37,995 nucleotides of DNA, taken from NCBI RefSeq assembly GCF_004296935.1, contig NZ_SCVH01000170.1, forward strand, positions 1-37,995, written 5' to 3'. Below are positions 10,012-17,932 of the stretch, in pieces; position 1 is the first letter of the stretch; every line of letters begins with the position of its first letter. A program made the translations under genes and the position numbers. The notes under the pieces were generated by a model, which was not told the DNA's origin, made no database searches, and worked only from the letters and a program-made list of their open reading frames with translations. This stretch comes from Reyranella sp. Its GTDB lineage: Bacteria; Pseudomonadota; Alphaproteobacteria; Reyranellales; Reyranellaceae.

Positions 10012-10923
10012 TCACGACTCCGCCTCGGCCAGCATCTCGGCATAGCGGAAGATCTCGGTGTGATCGGCGCCCTTGCCCAGCTTGCCGTCGGCGGCGGTCC
10101 AATAGGCCACGGCCTGCTCGAGATTCGGCATCCTGAGCTTGAGGTGTTTCGCCACGTCGCCTGCCGTGCGCAGGTCCTTGGCCATCAGCGACGTCGTGAA
10201 GCCGGCCACGAAATTGCGCGGCACGACGAACTGACGTCCCTTCACCTCGGTGGCGTTGCTCTTGCCCGTGGAGGTGTTGAAGACGTCGACCATGGTGCCG
10301 GGATCGAGGCCAAAGGCCTCGCCCACCACCAGCGCCTCGCACATGGCGACCAAGCCGGCGGCCGAGAGATAATTGTTGAGCGCCTTCAGCGTATGGCCGG
10401 CACCGGCCGGACCGCAGAGCGTGATGGTCTTGCCCATGGCGCCCAGGACAGGCCGCGCGCGCTCCAGATCGGCCGCCGCCCCGCCCACCATGATGCTGAG
10501 CGAGCCGTCGACGGCACGCTTCACACCGCCGGAGACGGGCGCGTCGAGCAGTGCCACGCCGCGGCTGGCGAGATCGCGCGCGAGCTTCTGGGTGTCCACG
10601 GGATTGGACGAACTCATATCCATGACGAGCGCGCCAGCCGCGAGGCCCTCGACGGCGGCGTCGCGGCCCTCGATCAGCGCCTGCCGCACGATCTTGCCGT
10701 CGGGCAGCATGGTGATCAGCGCGTCGGCGCCCTCGGCCGCGGCCTTGGCCGAGGCGGTGGCCAGCGCCCCGGGATGGGCGCCGACGAAATCAGATACCGC
10801 CTTCTGCGAGACGTCGAACACGCGGAGCTTGAAGCCGGCACCGGCAAGCCTGGCCGCCATCGGGCGGCCCATCATGCCGAGTCCGAGAAAGGCGATGGTG
10901 GCGGGAGGAGCGAGTGCGATCAT
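10012..10923 (-). CDS. NAD(P)-dependent beta-hydroxyacid dehydrogenase (3-hydroxyisobutyrate dehydrogenase family)
   Basis: 303 residues with the full family signature set: the Rossmann motif FLGLGMMGRPMAARL at 12-26, the substrate-binding DAPVSGG at about 127-133, and the catalytic lysine K180 in KALNNYLS. Family members oxidise 3-hydroxyisobutyrate, tartronate semialdehyde, 2-(hydroxymethyl)glutarate or short-chain aldehydes; which applies here is not clear. The start ATG overlaps the upstream GNAT stop as ATGA, so translation is coupled. It is the last gene of the long leftward string that begins at ubiE and is followed by the rho leader. Confidence 0.92.
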   Translation of the reverse strand: MIALAPPATIAFLGLGMMGRPMAARLAGAGFKLRVFDVSQKAVSDFVGAHPGALATASAKAAAEGADALITMLPDGKIVRQALIEGRDAAVEGLAAGALVMDMSSSNPVDTQKLARDLASRGVALLDAPVSGGVKRAVDGSLSIMVGGAAADLERARPVLGAMGKTITLCGPAGAGHTLKALNNYLSAAGLVAMCEALVVGEAFGLDPGTMVDVFNTSTGKSNATEVKGRQFVVPRNFVAGFTTSLMAKDLRTAGDVAKHLKLRMPNLEQAVAYWTAADGKLGKGADHTEIFRYAEMLAEAES

Positions 10924-11390
10924 GGGGCAGCCTCAAATGTGATGTCGTATTCATAGAGCGGGAGGCTGCGGCCGGGAATGGCATCGGACGGCGCGTTTCG
11001 CAGGAAGCGCGCGCCCATCCGCTCATAGAAGGCCGCGGCATTGGGGTCGGCCAGGATGGTCAGGGTCCTCGCGTCGACCATATAGGCCGCCTGAACCGCT
11101 GCCTTGAAGAGCGCACGTCCCACGCCCCGACCCATGAAGGGCGGGTCGATAAAAAACAGATCGAGGTCGGCAGAGGTGCCGTCCGCGATCACGCTGGCGA
11201 CACCCAAGGCGCGGTCCTTGCCATCGACCGCCACCAGCATACGGCCAAGCGCGATGTCGGCCGAACTCACGCGCAGCGACGCTGCACTCCGCCGCATGAA
11301 TTCAGCGTCGTAGCCCCAATGCGCCTTCGAGCGGACGCAGAGCGCGGTCAGCTTCGTCGCCTCCCCGACCTGCGCCGCTCGAATGGCCAC
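10920..11390 (-). CDS. GNAT-family N-acetyltransferase
   Basis: 156 residues, starting at a GTG just 3 bp after the stop of the upstream carboxymuconolactone decarboxylase-like gene. The acetyl-CoA binding motif A is visible as DLFFIDPPFMGRGVGRALF, followed by the motif B pattern LTILADPNAAAFYERMGARF. GNAT enzymes transfer acetyl groups to amines on small molecules or proteins; nothing in the sequence gives the substrate. The stop overlaps the start of the dehydrogenase gene downstream, so CMD, GNAT and dehydrogenase are tightly coupled. Confidence 0.88.
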   Translation of the reverse strand: MAIRAAQVGEATKLTALCVRSKAHWGYDAEFMRRSAASLRVSSADIALGRMLVAVDGKDRALGVASVIADGTSADLDLFFIDPPFMGRGVGRALFKAAVQAAYMVDARTLTILADPNAAAFYERMGARFLRNAPSDAIPGRSLPLYEYDITFEAAP

Positions 11391-11393
11391 GGT

Positions 11394-11810
11394 TCAGACG
11401 CCGCGTTCCTTGAAGACGTCGCGCGCCGTCTTGAAGGCGTCGAGTCCGGCCGGAATGCCGCAATAGATCGCGACCTGCAGGAAGATCTCCTTGATCTCCT
11501 CCTTGGTGAGGCCGTTGGTCAGCGCGCCGTTGACGTGGAGTTTGAGCTCCGGTCCGCGATTGAGAGCGGCCAGCATGGCGAGATTCAGCATCGAGCGCGT
11601 CTTCTTCGACAGGCCCGGCCGCGACCAGACATAGCCCCAGCAATACTCGGTGGTGACGTCCTGGAACGACATCATGAAGTCGTCGGCATTGGCCATCGAG
11701 TTGTCGACATATGCCGACCCCAGCACGGCTTTGCGCAGCTTCATGCCATCGTCGTACAGTTTTTTGTTGCGCGGGTTGGGTTTTGCTTTCTTCGCTTTGG
11801 CTTTGGCCAT
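11394..11810 (-). CDS. Carboxymuconolactone decarboxylase family protein
   Basis: 138 residues. A lysine-rich N-terminus (KAKAKKAKPNPRNKK) precedes the CMD fold with DDGMKLRKAVLG, WSRPGLSKKTRSMLNLAMLAALNR and the helix GLTKEEIKEIFLQVAIYCGIPAG. The layout is that of PcaC-like 4-carboxymuconolactone decarboxylases rather than of AhpD peroxidases, because there is no CxxC; a single cysteine lies in the last helix and one in TTEYCWGYVW. No other protocatechuate-pathway gene is nearby, so true PcaC activity is unproven. It lies 51 bp downstream of the Rrf2 regulator and 3 bp before the GNAT gene. Confidence 0.82.
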   Translation of the reverse strand: MAKAKAKKAKPNPRNKKLYDDGMKLRKAVLGSAYVDNSMANADDFMMSFQDVTTEYCWGYVWSRPGLSKKTRSMLNLAMLAALNRGPELKLHVNGALTNGLTKEEIKEIFLQVAIYCGIPAGLDAFKTARDVFKERGV

Positions 11811-11861
11811 GGTCGTGCTCCTCCGTTCATGAAGTGACGGACGAGCATAGCGCAGGAAATT

Positions 11862-12320
11862 TCAGAGGACGACTTGGCGTGGCGGCGGACCGGAGCGGGC
11901 GTCGAGTCCCTTGTCGCGGGCCTGGCGGCAGAGATCGTCTATCGAGATGCCGTCGAGCTGCGCCATCATGCTGTCGCGCAGCCTCTCCCACACCGGCCAT
12001 ACCACCTCGTGGGCGAGCGGCGAGCCGACCGAGGGATCGCTGGGCTCGGTCTCGGCCTCGAGATTGCGTACGACGCGCACGACCTCGCCCACCGTTATTT
12101 GCGTCCGGTCGCGGCCGAGGCGATAGCCGCCCCGGGGACCGCGCTTGCCCGACAGGATACCGGCGCGGACCAAATGCTGCAGGACCTGTTCGAGATAGCG
12201 TTTGGGGATGCGCTGGCGCTCGGTGATGTCACTGCTGCGCACCGGATGCTCGCCAACGTGGAACGCCACGTCGAGCACTGCCTCAAGAGCGAACATCGTC
12301 TTTTTGCTGAGCCGCGGCAT
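11862..12320 (-). CDS. Rrf2-family transcriptional regulator lacking the Fe-S cysteines
   Basis: 152 residues. The winged helix-turn-helix occupies the first 80: MPRLSKKTMFALEAVLDVAFH, then SSDITERQRIPKRYLEQVLQHLVRAGIL and the wing GKRGPRGGYRLGR, which are hallmark Rrf2 segments. IscR- and NsrR-type members bind Fe-S clusters through three cysteines around residues 92-106. Here that segment (EAETEPSDPSVGSP) has none, and the only cysteine is in DDLCRQA near 130. It is therefore likely a cluster-free, CymR-like member responding to something else. It lies 35 bp downstream of dut and upstream of CMD-GNAT-HIBADH, which may be its targets. Confidence 0.88.
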   Translation of the reverse strand: MPRLSKKTMFALEAVLDVAFHVGEHPVRSSDITERQRIPKRYLEQVLQHLVRAGILSGKRGPRGGYRLGRDRTQITVGEVVRVVRNLEAETEPSDPSVGSPLAHEVVWPVWERLRDSMMAQLDGISIDDLCRQARDKGLDARSGPPPRQVVL

Positions 12321-12355
12321 CCGGTCTTCCCTTCAGGCCCTCCGCATCAAACCCG

Positions 12356-12844
12356 TCATCCTGTCCCGGTTTTGGCATCTCCGGTCGCAACCCCCGTCGA
12401 CCCGAAGCCTCCGGCGCCGCGCGCGGTCCGGTCCAGTTCACCGACCTCCCGCCAGATCGCCCGGGCGTGCCGGGCAATGACCAGTTGTGCAATTCGCATG
12501 CCGCGCGTGATCTTGAACGGCTCGCGGCTGAGATTGATCAGGATCACGCCCACTTCGCCACGATAGTCCGCATCGATAGTGCCGGGGGCGTTGGCCACGG
12601 TGATCCCGTTCTTTGCCGCCAGGCCCGACCGCGGCCGCACCTGGGCCTCGAAGCCCACCGGCAGCGCCAGCGAAATCCCGGTCGGGACGATTTTCCGCTC
12701 GAGCGGCCCCAGTTCGATCTCGCCGTCGATAGCGGCCAGAAGGTCGGCGCCGGCGGCGGCGGCGGTCGCATAGTCGGGCAGCGCAAGGTCCCGCCCGTGC
12801 GCCAGCCGCACCACCTCGATCTCTACACTCTCGACACCGTTCAT
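12356..12844 (-). CDS. dut: dUTP diphosphatase
   Basis: 162 residues of the trimeric dUTPase family, which hydrolyses dUTP to dUMP and keeps uracil out of DNA. All five motifs are present: [20 protein letters not shown] at about 69-80, [11 protein letters not shown] with the catalytic D91, RIAQLVIAR, and the C-terminal [10 protein letters not shown] (142-151) that closes over the substrate. It starts 3 bp after the coaBC stop, the arrangement conserved in many proteobacteria. A tail of about 11 residues follows motif V. Confidence 0.97.
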   Translation of the reverse strand: MNGVESVEIEVVRLAHGRDLALPDYATAAAAGADLLAAIDGEIELGPLERKIVPTGISLALPVGFEAQVRPRSGLAAKNGITVANAPGTIDADYRGEVGVILINLSREPFKITRGMRIAQLVIARHARAIWREVGELDRTARGAGGFGSTGVATGDAKTGTG

Positions 12845-12847
12845 TCG

Positions 12848-14074
12848 TTACTCCGCCGCTTCCGCCGATCGCGGCTGGGCCAGGTGAAGCGCAATGCGCG
12901 CGGCAAGGCGGCCGGCAACCTCGTCCTTGGCCAGCGTTGGCCACGCCTCGACGCCCTTGGCGCTGACCAGATGCACGGTGTTGCGTTCGCCGCCGAAGGT
13001 GCCGGTGGCCGGCGACACGTCGTTGGCCACGATCCAGTCGCAACCCTTGCGGCCGCGCTTGTCGATCGCGTTGGCGATCAGGTTCTCGGTCTCGGCGGCG
13101 AAGCCCACGACCAGCGCGGGACGCCGGGGGCCAGGCTTCGACAGCGTGGCCAGGATGTCCGGGTTGGGCGAAAGCTCCAGTGGCGGCGGCTGGGCGCCCG
13201 CCTTCTTCTTGATCTTGGCGCCGGCCGGCCGCGTCACTTTCCAGTCGGCGACGGCGGCGGCACAGACCGCAACATCGATCACGCCCGCGGCGAGGCAGGC
13301 AGCCAGCATCTGGTCGGCCGAGTCGACGTGGATCGTGCGCACGCCCGCCGGGTCGGCGACCGCCACGGGGCCACTCACCAGCGTGACCTCGGCCCCCAGG
13401 CGAGCGAGGGCCGCCGCGATGGCGTGGCCCTGCTTGCCCGAGGAATGATTGGAAATGTAACGGACCGGATCGATCGCCTCGCGCGTCGGACCCGACGTCA
13501 CCAGCGCGCGCTTGCCTGCCAGCGGCTGCTCCGTGGCCAGCATCGCTTCAATGGCAGCGACGATCTCCTCGGGCTCCGACATGCGCCCGGGACCGTGCTC
13601 GTTGCAGGCCATGGCGCCGTCGTTGGGGCCGATGAAGGTGACGCCGCGTTTCTTCAGGGTCTCGACATTGGCGACCGTGGCGGCATGGGTCCACATGCGC
13701 ACGTTCATCGCCGGTGCCGCGAGCACCGGCTTGTCGGTGGCCAGCAGCACGGTGGCGGCGAGATCGTCGGCGAGGCCGGCCGCCATGCGCGCCAGGATGT
13801 TGGCGGTGGCGGGCGCCACGACCAGCAGGTCGGCATCGCGCGAAAGCTGGATATGGCCCATCTCGCTCTCGTCGGTCAGCGAGAACATGTCGCTGTAAAC
13901 GCGGTCCTCCGACAGGGCCTGCAGCGACAGCGGCGTCACGAACCTGGCGCCGGCTCCGGTGAGCACGCACCGCACCGCAGCACCACGCTCGCGCAACCGG
14001 CGGATGAGTTCGAGCGACTTGAAGGCCGCGATACCGCCCGCGACGATCAGCAGGATTCGCTTGCCGTGCAACAT
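12848..14074 (-). CDS. coaBC: Bifunctional phosphopantothenoylcysteine decarboxylase / phosphopantothenate-cysteine ligase
   Basis: 408 residues. It carries out two successive steps of CoA synthesis: ligation of cysteine to 4'-phosphopantothenate (CoaB) and decarboxylation to 4'-phosphopantetheine (CoaC). The N-terminal FMN-binding CoaC domain shows VAGGIAAFKS, the catalytic H74 in GHIQLSRDADL, PAMN at 121-124 and the catalytic C157 in ACNEHGPGRM, where the usual ACGE has become ACNE. The C-terminal CoaB domain begins at LVTSGPTREAIDPVRYISNHSSG and includes GFAAETENL and GCDWIVANDVS. It sits between the TauE-like gene (13 bp) and dut (3 bp). Confidence 0.96.
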   Translation of the reverse strand: MLHGKRILLIVAGGIAAFKSLELIRRLRERGAAVRCVLTGAGARFVTPLSLQALSEDRVYSDMFSLTDESEMGHIQLSRDADLLVVAPATANILARMAAGLADDLAATVLLATDKPVLAAPAMNVRMWTHAATVANVETLKKRGVTFIGPNDGAMACNEHGPGRMSEPEEIVAAIEAMLATEQPLAGKRALVTSGPTREAIDPVRYISNHSSGKQGHAIAAALARLGAEVTLVSGPVAVADPAGVRTIHVDSADQMLAACLAAGVIDVAVCAAAVADWKVTRPAGAKIKKKAGAQPPPLELSPNPDILATLSKPGPRRPALVVGFAAETENLIANAIDKRGRKGCDWIVANDVSPATGTFGGERNTVHLVSAKGVEAWPTLAKDEVAGRLAARIALHLAQPRSAEAAE

Positions 14075-14087
14075 GCCTACTAGACTA

Positions 14088-14828
14088 TCACAACAGGCGG
14101 CTGGCGAAAGTATAGAGCCCTGTCAGCAGCAGCGCCCAGAACACGGCCAGCCGGAACTGCTCGATCGAGAGGCGCCGGCGGATCTGCTGGCCCACCCACA
14201 TGCCGGCCAGCGCCGGCACCACGGCGGCGGCCGACACGATGGCGCGCGGGCCATCGAGCAGGCCGAAATTGAGCAACGACACGGTCAGCGTGAGCGACGT
14301 GGCGCACAGCACGACGCCCAGGCTCTGCACCAGCTCGGACGGCTTGATGTCGAGGCCCTGCAGGTAGGGCATCAACGGGATGATCGGCACGCCGACAAGG
14401 CCCGCCACAAAGCCCGAGACGACGCCGATCACCGGCGCCAGGGGCTTTTCCAGATCGGCGTGAATGTGCAGGCGGATGCGCAGCAGTCCTAACCCGCTGT
14501 AGACGATCAACACGGCCGCCAGCACGAGGAACGCCCAGTTCGGGCCCTTCTGGCCGACCAGCCACATGGTGAGATAAAGCGCGATCATCAGCGGCACGAT
14601 GAGCGGCCACTGGCGTCGCAGGATGACCCAGAACCGGCCGCCGATCGCCGCCTGCCAGACGTTGGTGAAGATGGTGGGAAGCGCGATCAGGGCGATCGCT
14701 TCCGTCAACGGCAGGACCAGCGACGTGAGCGCGATGGTGATGGTCGGCAGTCCCAGCCCGACCAACCCCTTGACCGTACCGGCGAGCAGAAACACCGCGA
14801 GCCCGAAGGCGATCTCCGCCGTTGTCAT
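14088..14828 (-). CDS. TauE/SafE-family membrane transporter (sulfite/organosulfonate exporter-like)
   Basis: 246 residues, almost entirely hydrophobic, with about eight predicted membrane spans. The family repeat is visible twice as a glycine-rich turn after the first helix of each half: GTVKGLVGLGLPTITIAL near 17-34 and GVVSGFVAGLVGVPIIPLMP near 134-153. TauE/SafE proteins are thought to export sulfite, sulfoacetate or related anions across the inner membrane. It lies between ubiB (3 bp) and coaBC (13 bp), an unusual insertion into an otherwise conserved ubiE-ubiB-coaBC-dut order. The link with cofactor genes is positional only. Confidence 0.85.
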   Translation of the reverse strand: MTTAEIAFGLAVFLLAGTVKGLVGLGLPTITIALTSLVLPLTEAIALIALPTIFTNVWQAAIGGRFWVILRRQWPLIVPLMIALYLTMWLVGQKGPNWAFLVLAAVLIVYSGLGLLRIRLHIHADLEKPLAPVIGVVSGFVAGLVGVPIIPLMPYLQGLDIKPSELVQSLGVVLCATSLTLTVSLLNFGLLDGPRAIVSAAAVVPALAGMWVGQQIRRRLSIEQFRLAVFWALLLTGLYTFASRLL

Positions 14829-14831
14829 TGC

Positions 14832-16376
14832 CTAGTGCCACCACGCCGCGGCAGTGGCCACGATGGCCGCAATCAGGGCCAGCACGGCCACGACCTCGGC
14901 GAACCCGAAGCGCGGCCAGAGGCGGCCCGAAACCGGCAACGGCAGTGCCGCGGCGCGTTCGGCGATACGACGCTCGCGCTCGACCACGAGATGCAGGCTG
15001 TCGATCAGACGCGGCAGGCGCCGGACCGCCTGGGCGATATCCTCGACCGCGCGGCCGACGGTGGCACGCGGGCCGAAATGGGTGCGCATCCACTCCTCGA
15101 TCAAGGGCCGCGCCAGTTCCCAGATGTTGACCTTGGGGTTGAGCTTGGTGCCCATGCCCTCGGCCATCAGCATCGTCTTTTGCAGCAGCAGCAGCTGCGG
15201 CTGCACCGCCATCTCGAACTGCTCGGTGACGCGCAGCAGCTGGGCGAGCAGGCGCGCGATCGAAATGTCGTGGCTGGGCTTGCCGAAGATCGGCTCGCCG
15301 ATCGACCGGCAGGCCTGGGCGAACATCTCCAGCGACTGGTCGGGCGGGACGTAGCCGGCGCGAAACTGGACCTCGGCCACGGCGCGATAGTCGCGGCGCA
15401 GGAAGGCCACCAGCAGCTCGGCGAGGTAGCCGCGTGTGTCCTCGTCGATCCGCCCCATGATGCCGAAATCGACCGGCACGATGCGGCCCTCGCGGTCGAC
15501 GAAAGCGTTGCCGCCGTGCATGTCGGCGTGGAAGAAGCCGTCGCGGAACACCTGGTAGAAGAACGCCTCGGCGCAGATCTTCATGACCACGTCCGGATCG
15601 TGTCCCGCCGCCACGATGGCGTCGCGGTCGCCGATCGGAATGCCGTCGATCCGCTCCAGGGTCAGCACGCGCTGGGCGGTGCGGTCCCAGTCGATGGCGG
15701 GGGCGCGATAGCCCGGGTCGTCGACGAAATTCAGGCCCAGCTCCTCGGCCGCGGCGGCCTCCATGCGCAGGTCCATCTCGACCCGCACCACGTCGGCGAA
15801 TGCCCGCACCGAATCGACCGGCTTTAGCCGGCGAAACCGCGGCTGCGTACGCTCGACCAGTTCGGCCATCCAGTAGAAGAGGTCGAGATCGCGTTCGAAG
15901 GCTTTTTCGATACCCGGCCGCAGCACCTTCACCGCGACATCGCGGCCGTCGGTGGTGACGGCAAAATGCACCTGGGCGATCGAGGCGGCGGCGACCGGCT
16001 CGTCATCGAAGCTCGTGAACAACGCGTCGATCGGCTGGCCGAGCTCGCTTTCGATGGTGCGCCGGGCCTCGGCGCCGGAAAAGGCCGGCAGGTGATCCTG
16101 CAGCCGGGCAAGGTCGGCCGCGACGCCTTCGCTCAGGAGGTCGGCACGGGTCGACAGCGCCTGGCCGAGCTTGATGAAGGACGGCCCCATCTCCTGCAGC
16201 GCCGCCGCCAGCCGTTCGCCCGGCCGGCGCGGATCGCGGCGGCGGGCAAACAGCCGTGCCCAGGCAATCAGCGCCGGCGCGATGCCCAGCGTTTCCAGCG
16301 GAAACAGCGCGTCGTGGCGGGCAAAGCTCACCGCCATGCGCAGCAGGCGCCAGCTGTTGCGAAGGGCACGCAGCAT
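14832..16376 (-). CDS. ubiB: UbiB, atypical kinase/ATPase of ubiquinone biosynthesis
   Basis: 514 residues. UbiB (ABC1/ADCK family) is a membrane-bound ATPase that supports the ubiquinone hydroxylation steps. The family-specific KxGQ motif appears as FIKLGQALSTRADLL. The alanine-rich loop AAASIAQVH replaces the P-loop, VKVLRPG carries the conserved lysine, HADMHGGN is the catalytic-loop equivalent and VDFGIMG the metal-binding DFG. One membrane span, about 20 residues long, ends the protein (VVAVLALIAAIVATAAAWW). It starts immediately before the ubiE stop with no gap, so the two are coupled, as in many alphaproteobacteria. Confidence 0.96.
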   Translation of the reverse strand: MLRALRNSWRLLRMAVSFARHDALFPLETLGIAPALIAWARLFARRRDPRRPGERLAAALQEMGPSFIKLGQALSTRADLLSEGVAADLARLQDHLPAFSGAEARRTIESELGQPIDALFTSFDDEPVAAASIAQVHFAVTTDGRDVAVKVLRPGIEKAFERDLDLFYWMAELVERTQPRFRRLKPVDSVRAFADVVRVEMDLRMEAAAAEELGLNFVDDPGYRAPAIDWDRTAQRVLTLERIDGIPIGDRDAIVAAGHDPDVVMKICAEAFFYQVFRDGFFHADMHGGNAFVDREGRIVPVDFGIMGRIDEDTRGYLAELLVAFLRRDYRAVAEVQFRAGYVPPDQSLEMFAQACRSIGEPIFGKPSHDISIARLLAQLLRVTEQFEMAVQPQLLLLQKTMLMAEGMGTKLNPKVNIWELARPLIEEWMRTHFGPRATVGRAVEDIAQAVRRLPRLIDSLHLVVERERRIAERAAALPLPVSGRLWPRFGFAEVVAVLALIAAIVATAAAWWH

Positions 16377-17153
16377 CTAGATGCGCCAGGCGCTGTGCAG
16401 CGCCACGACGCCCAGCGTCATGTCCCGCCAGGCAACGTTGGCGAACCCGGCCTCGCGCAGGCGCCGGGCGAGTTCGCGCTGCGGCGGGAAGCGGCGGATG
16501 CTCTCGTGCAGATAGCGGTAGGACTCGGCGTCCTTGGCCACGAGCTTGCCGAAGAACGGCAGCGCCCGCTCCGAATAGGCATCGTAGAGGCGGCCAAGCG
16601 GCGCCGACGTCACCTTGCTGAACTCCAGGCAATAGAAGCGGCCGCCCGGCTTCAGCACGCGGTGCGCCTCGCCGAGCGCCTTGTCGATGTCGGTGACGTT
16701 GCGCAGGCCAAAGGCGATCGTGTAGCCGTCGAACGACCGGTCAGGGAACGGCAGGGTCTCTGCATCGCCCGTCGTCCATGTGAGGCCGCTCAGAAGCCCG
16801 CGGTCGACGGCCCGGTCGCGGCCGACCGCCAGCATGGCCGGATTGATGTCGCAGACGGTGACGTCCGGCCGTTCACCCTGGCGGGCCAGCAGGCGGAAGG
16901 CGATGTCGCCGGTGCCGCCCGCCACATCGAGGAATTTCTCGCCCGGGCGGGGGTTTGCGACATCGACCAGGGCGTTCTTCCAGAGCCGGTGGACGCCGCC
17001 CGACATCAGGTCGTTCATCAGGTCGTAGCGCGGGGCCACGCTCTCGAACACCTGGCGCACCATGCCGGCCTTCTCGGCCGCCGGGACGTCCTTGAAGCCG
17101 AAGGACGCCTGCGCCGGCGGGGCTGGCGCGCTAGGATCGGGCGGGTTTGTCAT
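16377..17153 (-). CDS. ubiE: Ubiquinone/menaquinone C-methyltransferase UbiE
   Basis: 258 residues. It is a SAM-dependent methyltransferase acting on the C-methylation step of ubiquinone synthesis. Signatures are VAPRYDLMNDLMSGGVHRLWK, the SAM motif LDVAGGTGDIAFRLL, GDAETLPFPDRSFDG and IAFGLRNVTDIDKAL. The N-terminal 17 residues are proline/alanine-rich and variable. It leads the long leftward operon and is divergent, with only 40 bp between start codons, from the halohydrin dehalogenase-like gene. The start region is tandemly duplicated, producing an overlapping 12-codon upstream frame (separate entry). The usual divergent partner mutM is absent. Confidence 0.96.
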   Translation of the reverse strand: MTNPPDPSAPAPPAQASFGFKDVPAAEKAGMVRQVFESVAPRYDLMNDLMSGGVHRLWKNALVDVANPRPGEKFLDVAGGTGDIAFRLLARQGERPDVTVCDINPAMLAVGRDRAVDRGLLSGLTWTTGDAETLPFPDRSFDGYTIAFGLRNVTDIDKALGEAHRVLKPGGRFYCLEFSKVTSAPLGRLYDAYSERALPFFGKLVAKDAESYRYLHESIRRFPPQRELARRLREAGFANVAWRDMTLGVVALHSAWRI

Positions 17154-17169
17154 CGGACAGGTTTGTCAT
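17131..17169 (-). promoter_or_regulatory. 12-codon upstream ORF overlapping the ubiE start
   Basis: An ATG 16 nt upstream of the ubiE ATG opens an out-of-frame peptide MTNLSDDKPARS that ends inside ubiE. It arises because the 16-bp start region is duplicated (17138-17153 and 17154-17169, three differences). Ribosomes starting at the first ATG would bypass ubiE, so it could lower or tune ubiE translation. Expression is not shown. Confidence 0.4.
17138..17169 (-). repeat. 16-bp imperfect tandem duplication of the ubiE start
   Basis: On the minus strand the units are ATGACAAACCTGTCCG and ATGACAAACCCGCCCG, back to back. They share ATGACAAACC and CCG and differ at three adjacent positions. The downstream unit holds the likely true ubiE start. 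Confidence 0.8.
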
Positions 17170-17193
17170 GGGCCGCAACCTAGAGGAATCGCC

Positions 17194-17928
17194 ATGCTGC
17201 TGAAAGACCGGGTGATCCTGATCACCAATGTCGAGAAGTTCGCAGGCCACGGCACCACGCACGTGGCGCTGGCGCAGGGCGCCACGGTGCTGGCCCACGA
17301 TCCCACCTTCGAGGCCCCCAGCGCACGGCGCCGCTACGAAACCCAGTTCCACGGCGCCCATGCGCTCTCGGCCACCGACCCCGCCACGATGGTCGAGCTG
17401 GCGCTGAAACGCCACGGACACATCGACGCGCTGGTCAACAACGACGCCTACCCGGCGCTGCGCGCGCCGCTGGGCGAAGCCCGCCTGGAAGACTATCGCG
17501 CCGCCCTCGAATCCATGGCGGTGGCGCCGTTCCACATGGCCCAGCTCGTGGTCCCGTCGATGCGCAAGCGCAAGTCCGGACGCATCGTGTTCGTCTCGTC
17601 GGCAGCACCGCTGCGCGGCATCGCCAACTACGCGCCCTACGTCTCGGCGCGGGCGGCGGCCAATGGCCTCGTCTCCTCGCTGGCCAAGGAGCTCGGCCGC
17701 GACGGCATCACGGTGAATGCGGTGGGCTCGAACTACGTCGAGAACCCCGACTACTTCCCGCCGGCGCTGCTCGCCAACCGCGAGGCAATGGCCAAGATGA
17801 CCGCCCAGATCCCGCTCGGCCGGCTCGGCAAGTCCGACGAGCTGGGCGCGGCCGTGTGCTTCCTGTGCTCCGACGGCGCGGGCTTCATCACCGGCCACGT
17901 CCTGCCGCATGCCGGAGGGTGGGCGTGA
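17194..17928 (+). CDS. Halohydrin dehalogenase (SDR-derived, HheC-like) candidate
   Basis: 244 residues starting at an ATG after AGAGGAA. It looks like a short-chain dehydrogenase but lacks the cofactor-binding TGxxxGxG: the position reads T11-N-V-E-K-F16-A-G18, which fits the halohydrin dehalogenase signature T-x4-F/Y-x-G. There an aromatic residue helps make a halide pocket in place of NAD(P)H. The catalytic set is S136, Y149 and R153, spaced S-x12-Y-x3-R, with Arg replacing the Lys of true SDRs. Further matches to HheC as I remember it are the D84 context LVNND, the MRKRKSGRIVF segment and GSNYVENPDYF. Such enzymes convert vicinal haloalcohols to epoxides and the reverse, also accepting azide, cyanide or nitrite. 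It is divergent from ubiE in the place where mutM often lies. Confidence 0.85.
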   Translation: MLLKDRVILITNVEKFAGHGTTHVALAQGATVLAHDPTFEAPSARRRYETQFHGAHALSATDPATMVELALKRHGHIDALVNNDAYPALRAPLGEARLEDYRAALESMAVAPFHMAQLVVPSMRKRKSGRIVFVSSAAPLRGIANYAPYVSARAAANGLVSSLAKELGRDGITVNAVGSNYVENPDYFPPALLANREAMAKMTAQIPLGRLGKSDELGAAVCFLCSDGAGFITGHVLPHAGGWA

Positions 17929-17932
17929 CCGC

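Noticed and set aside
17194-17928. Annotation as an NAD(P)-dependent short-chain dehydrogenase
   Set aside because: The glycine-rich cofactor motif is replaced and the catalytic Lys is Arg, which argues for the halohydrin dehalogenase group.
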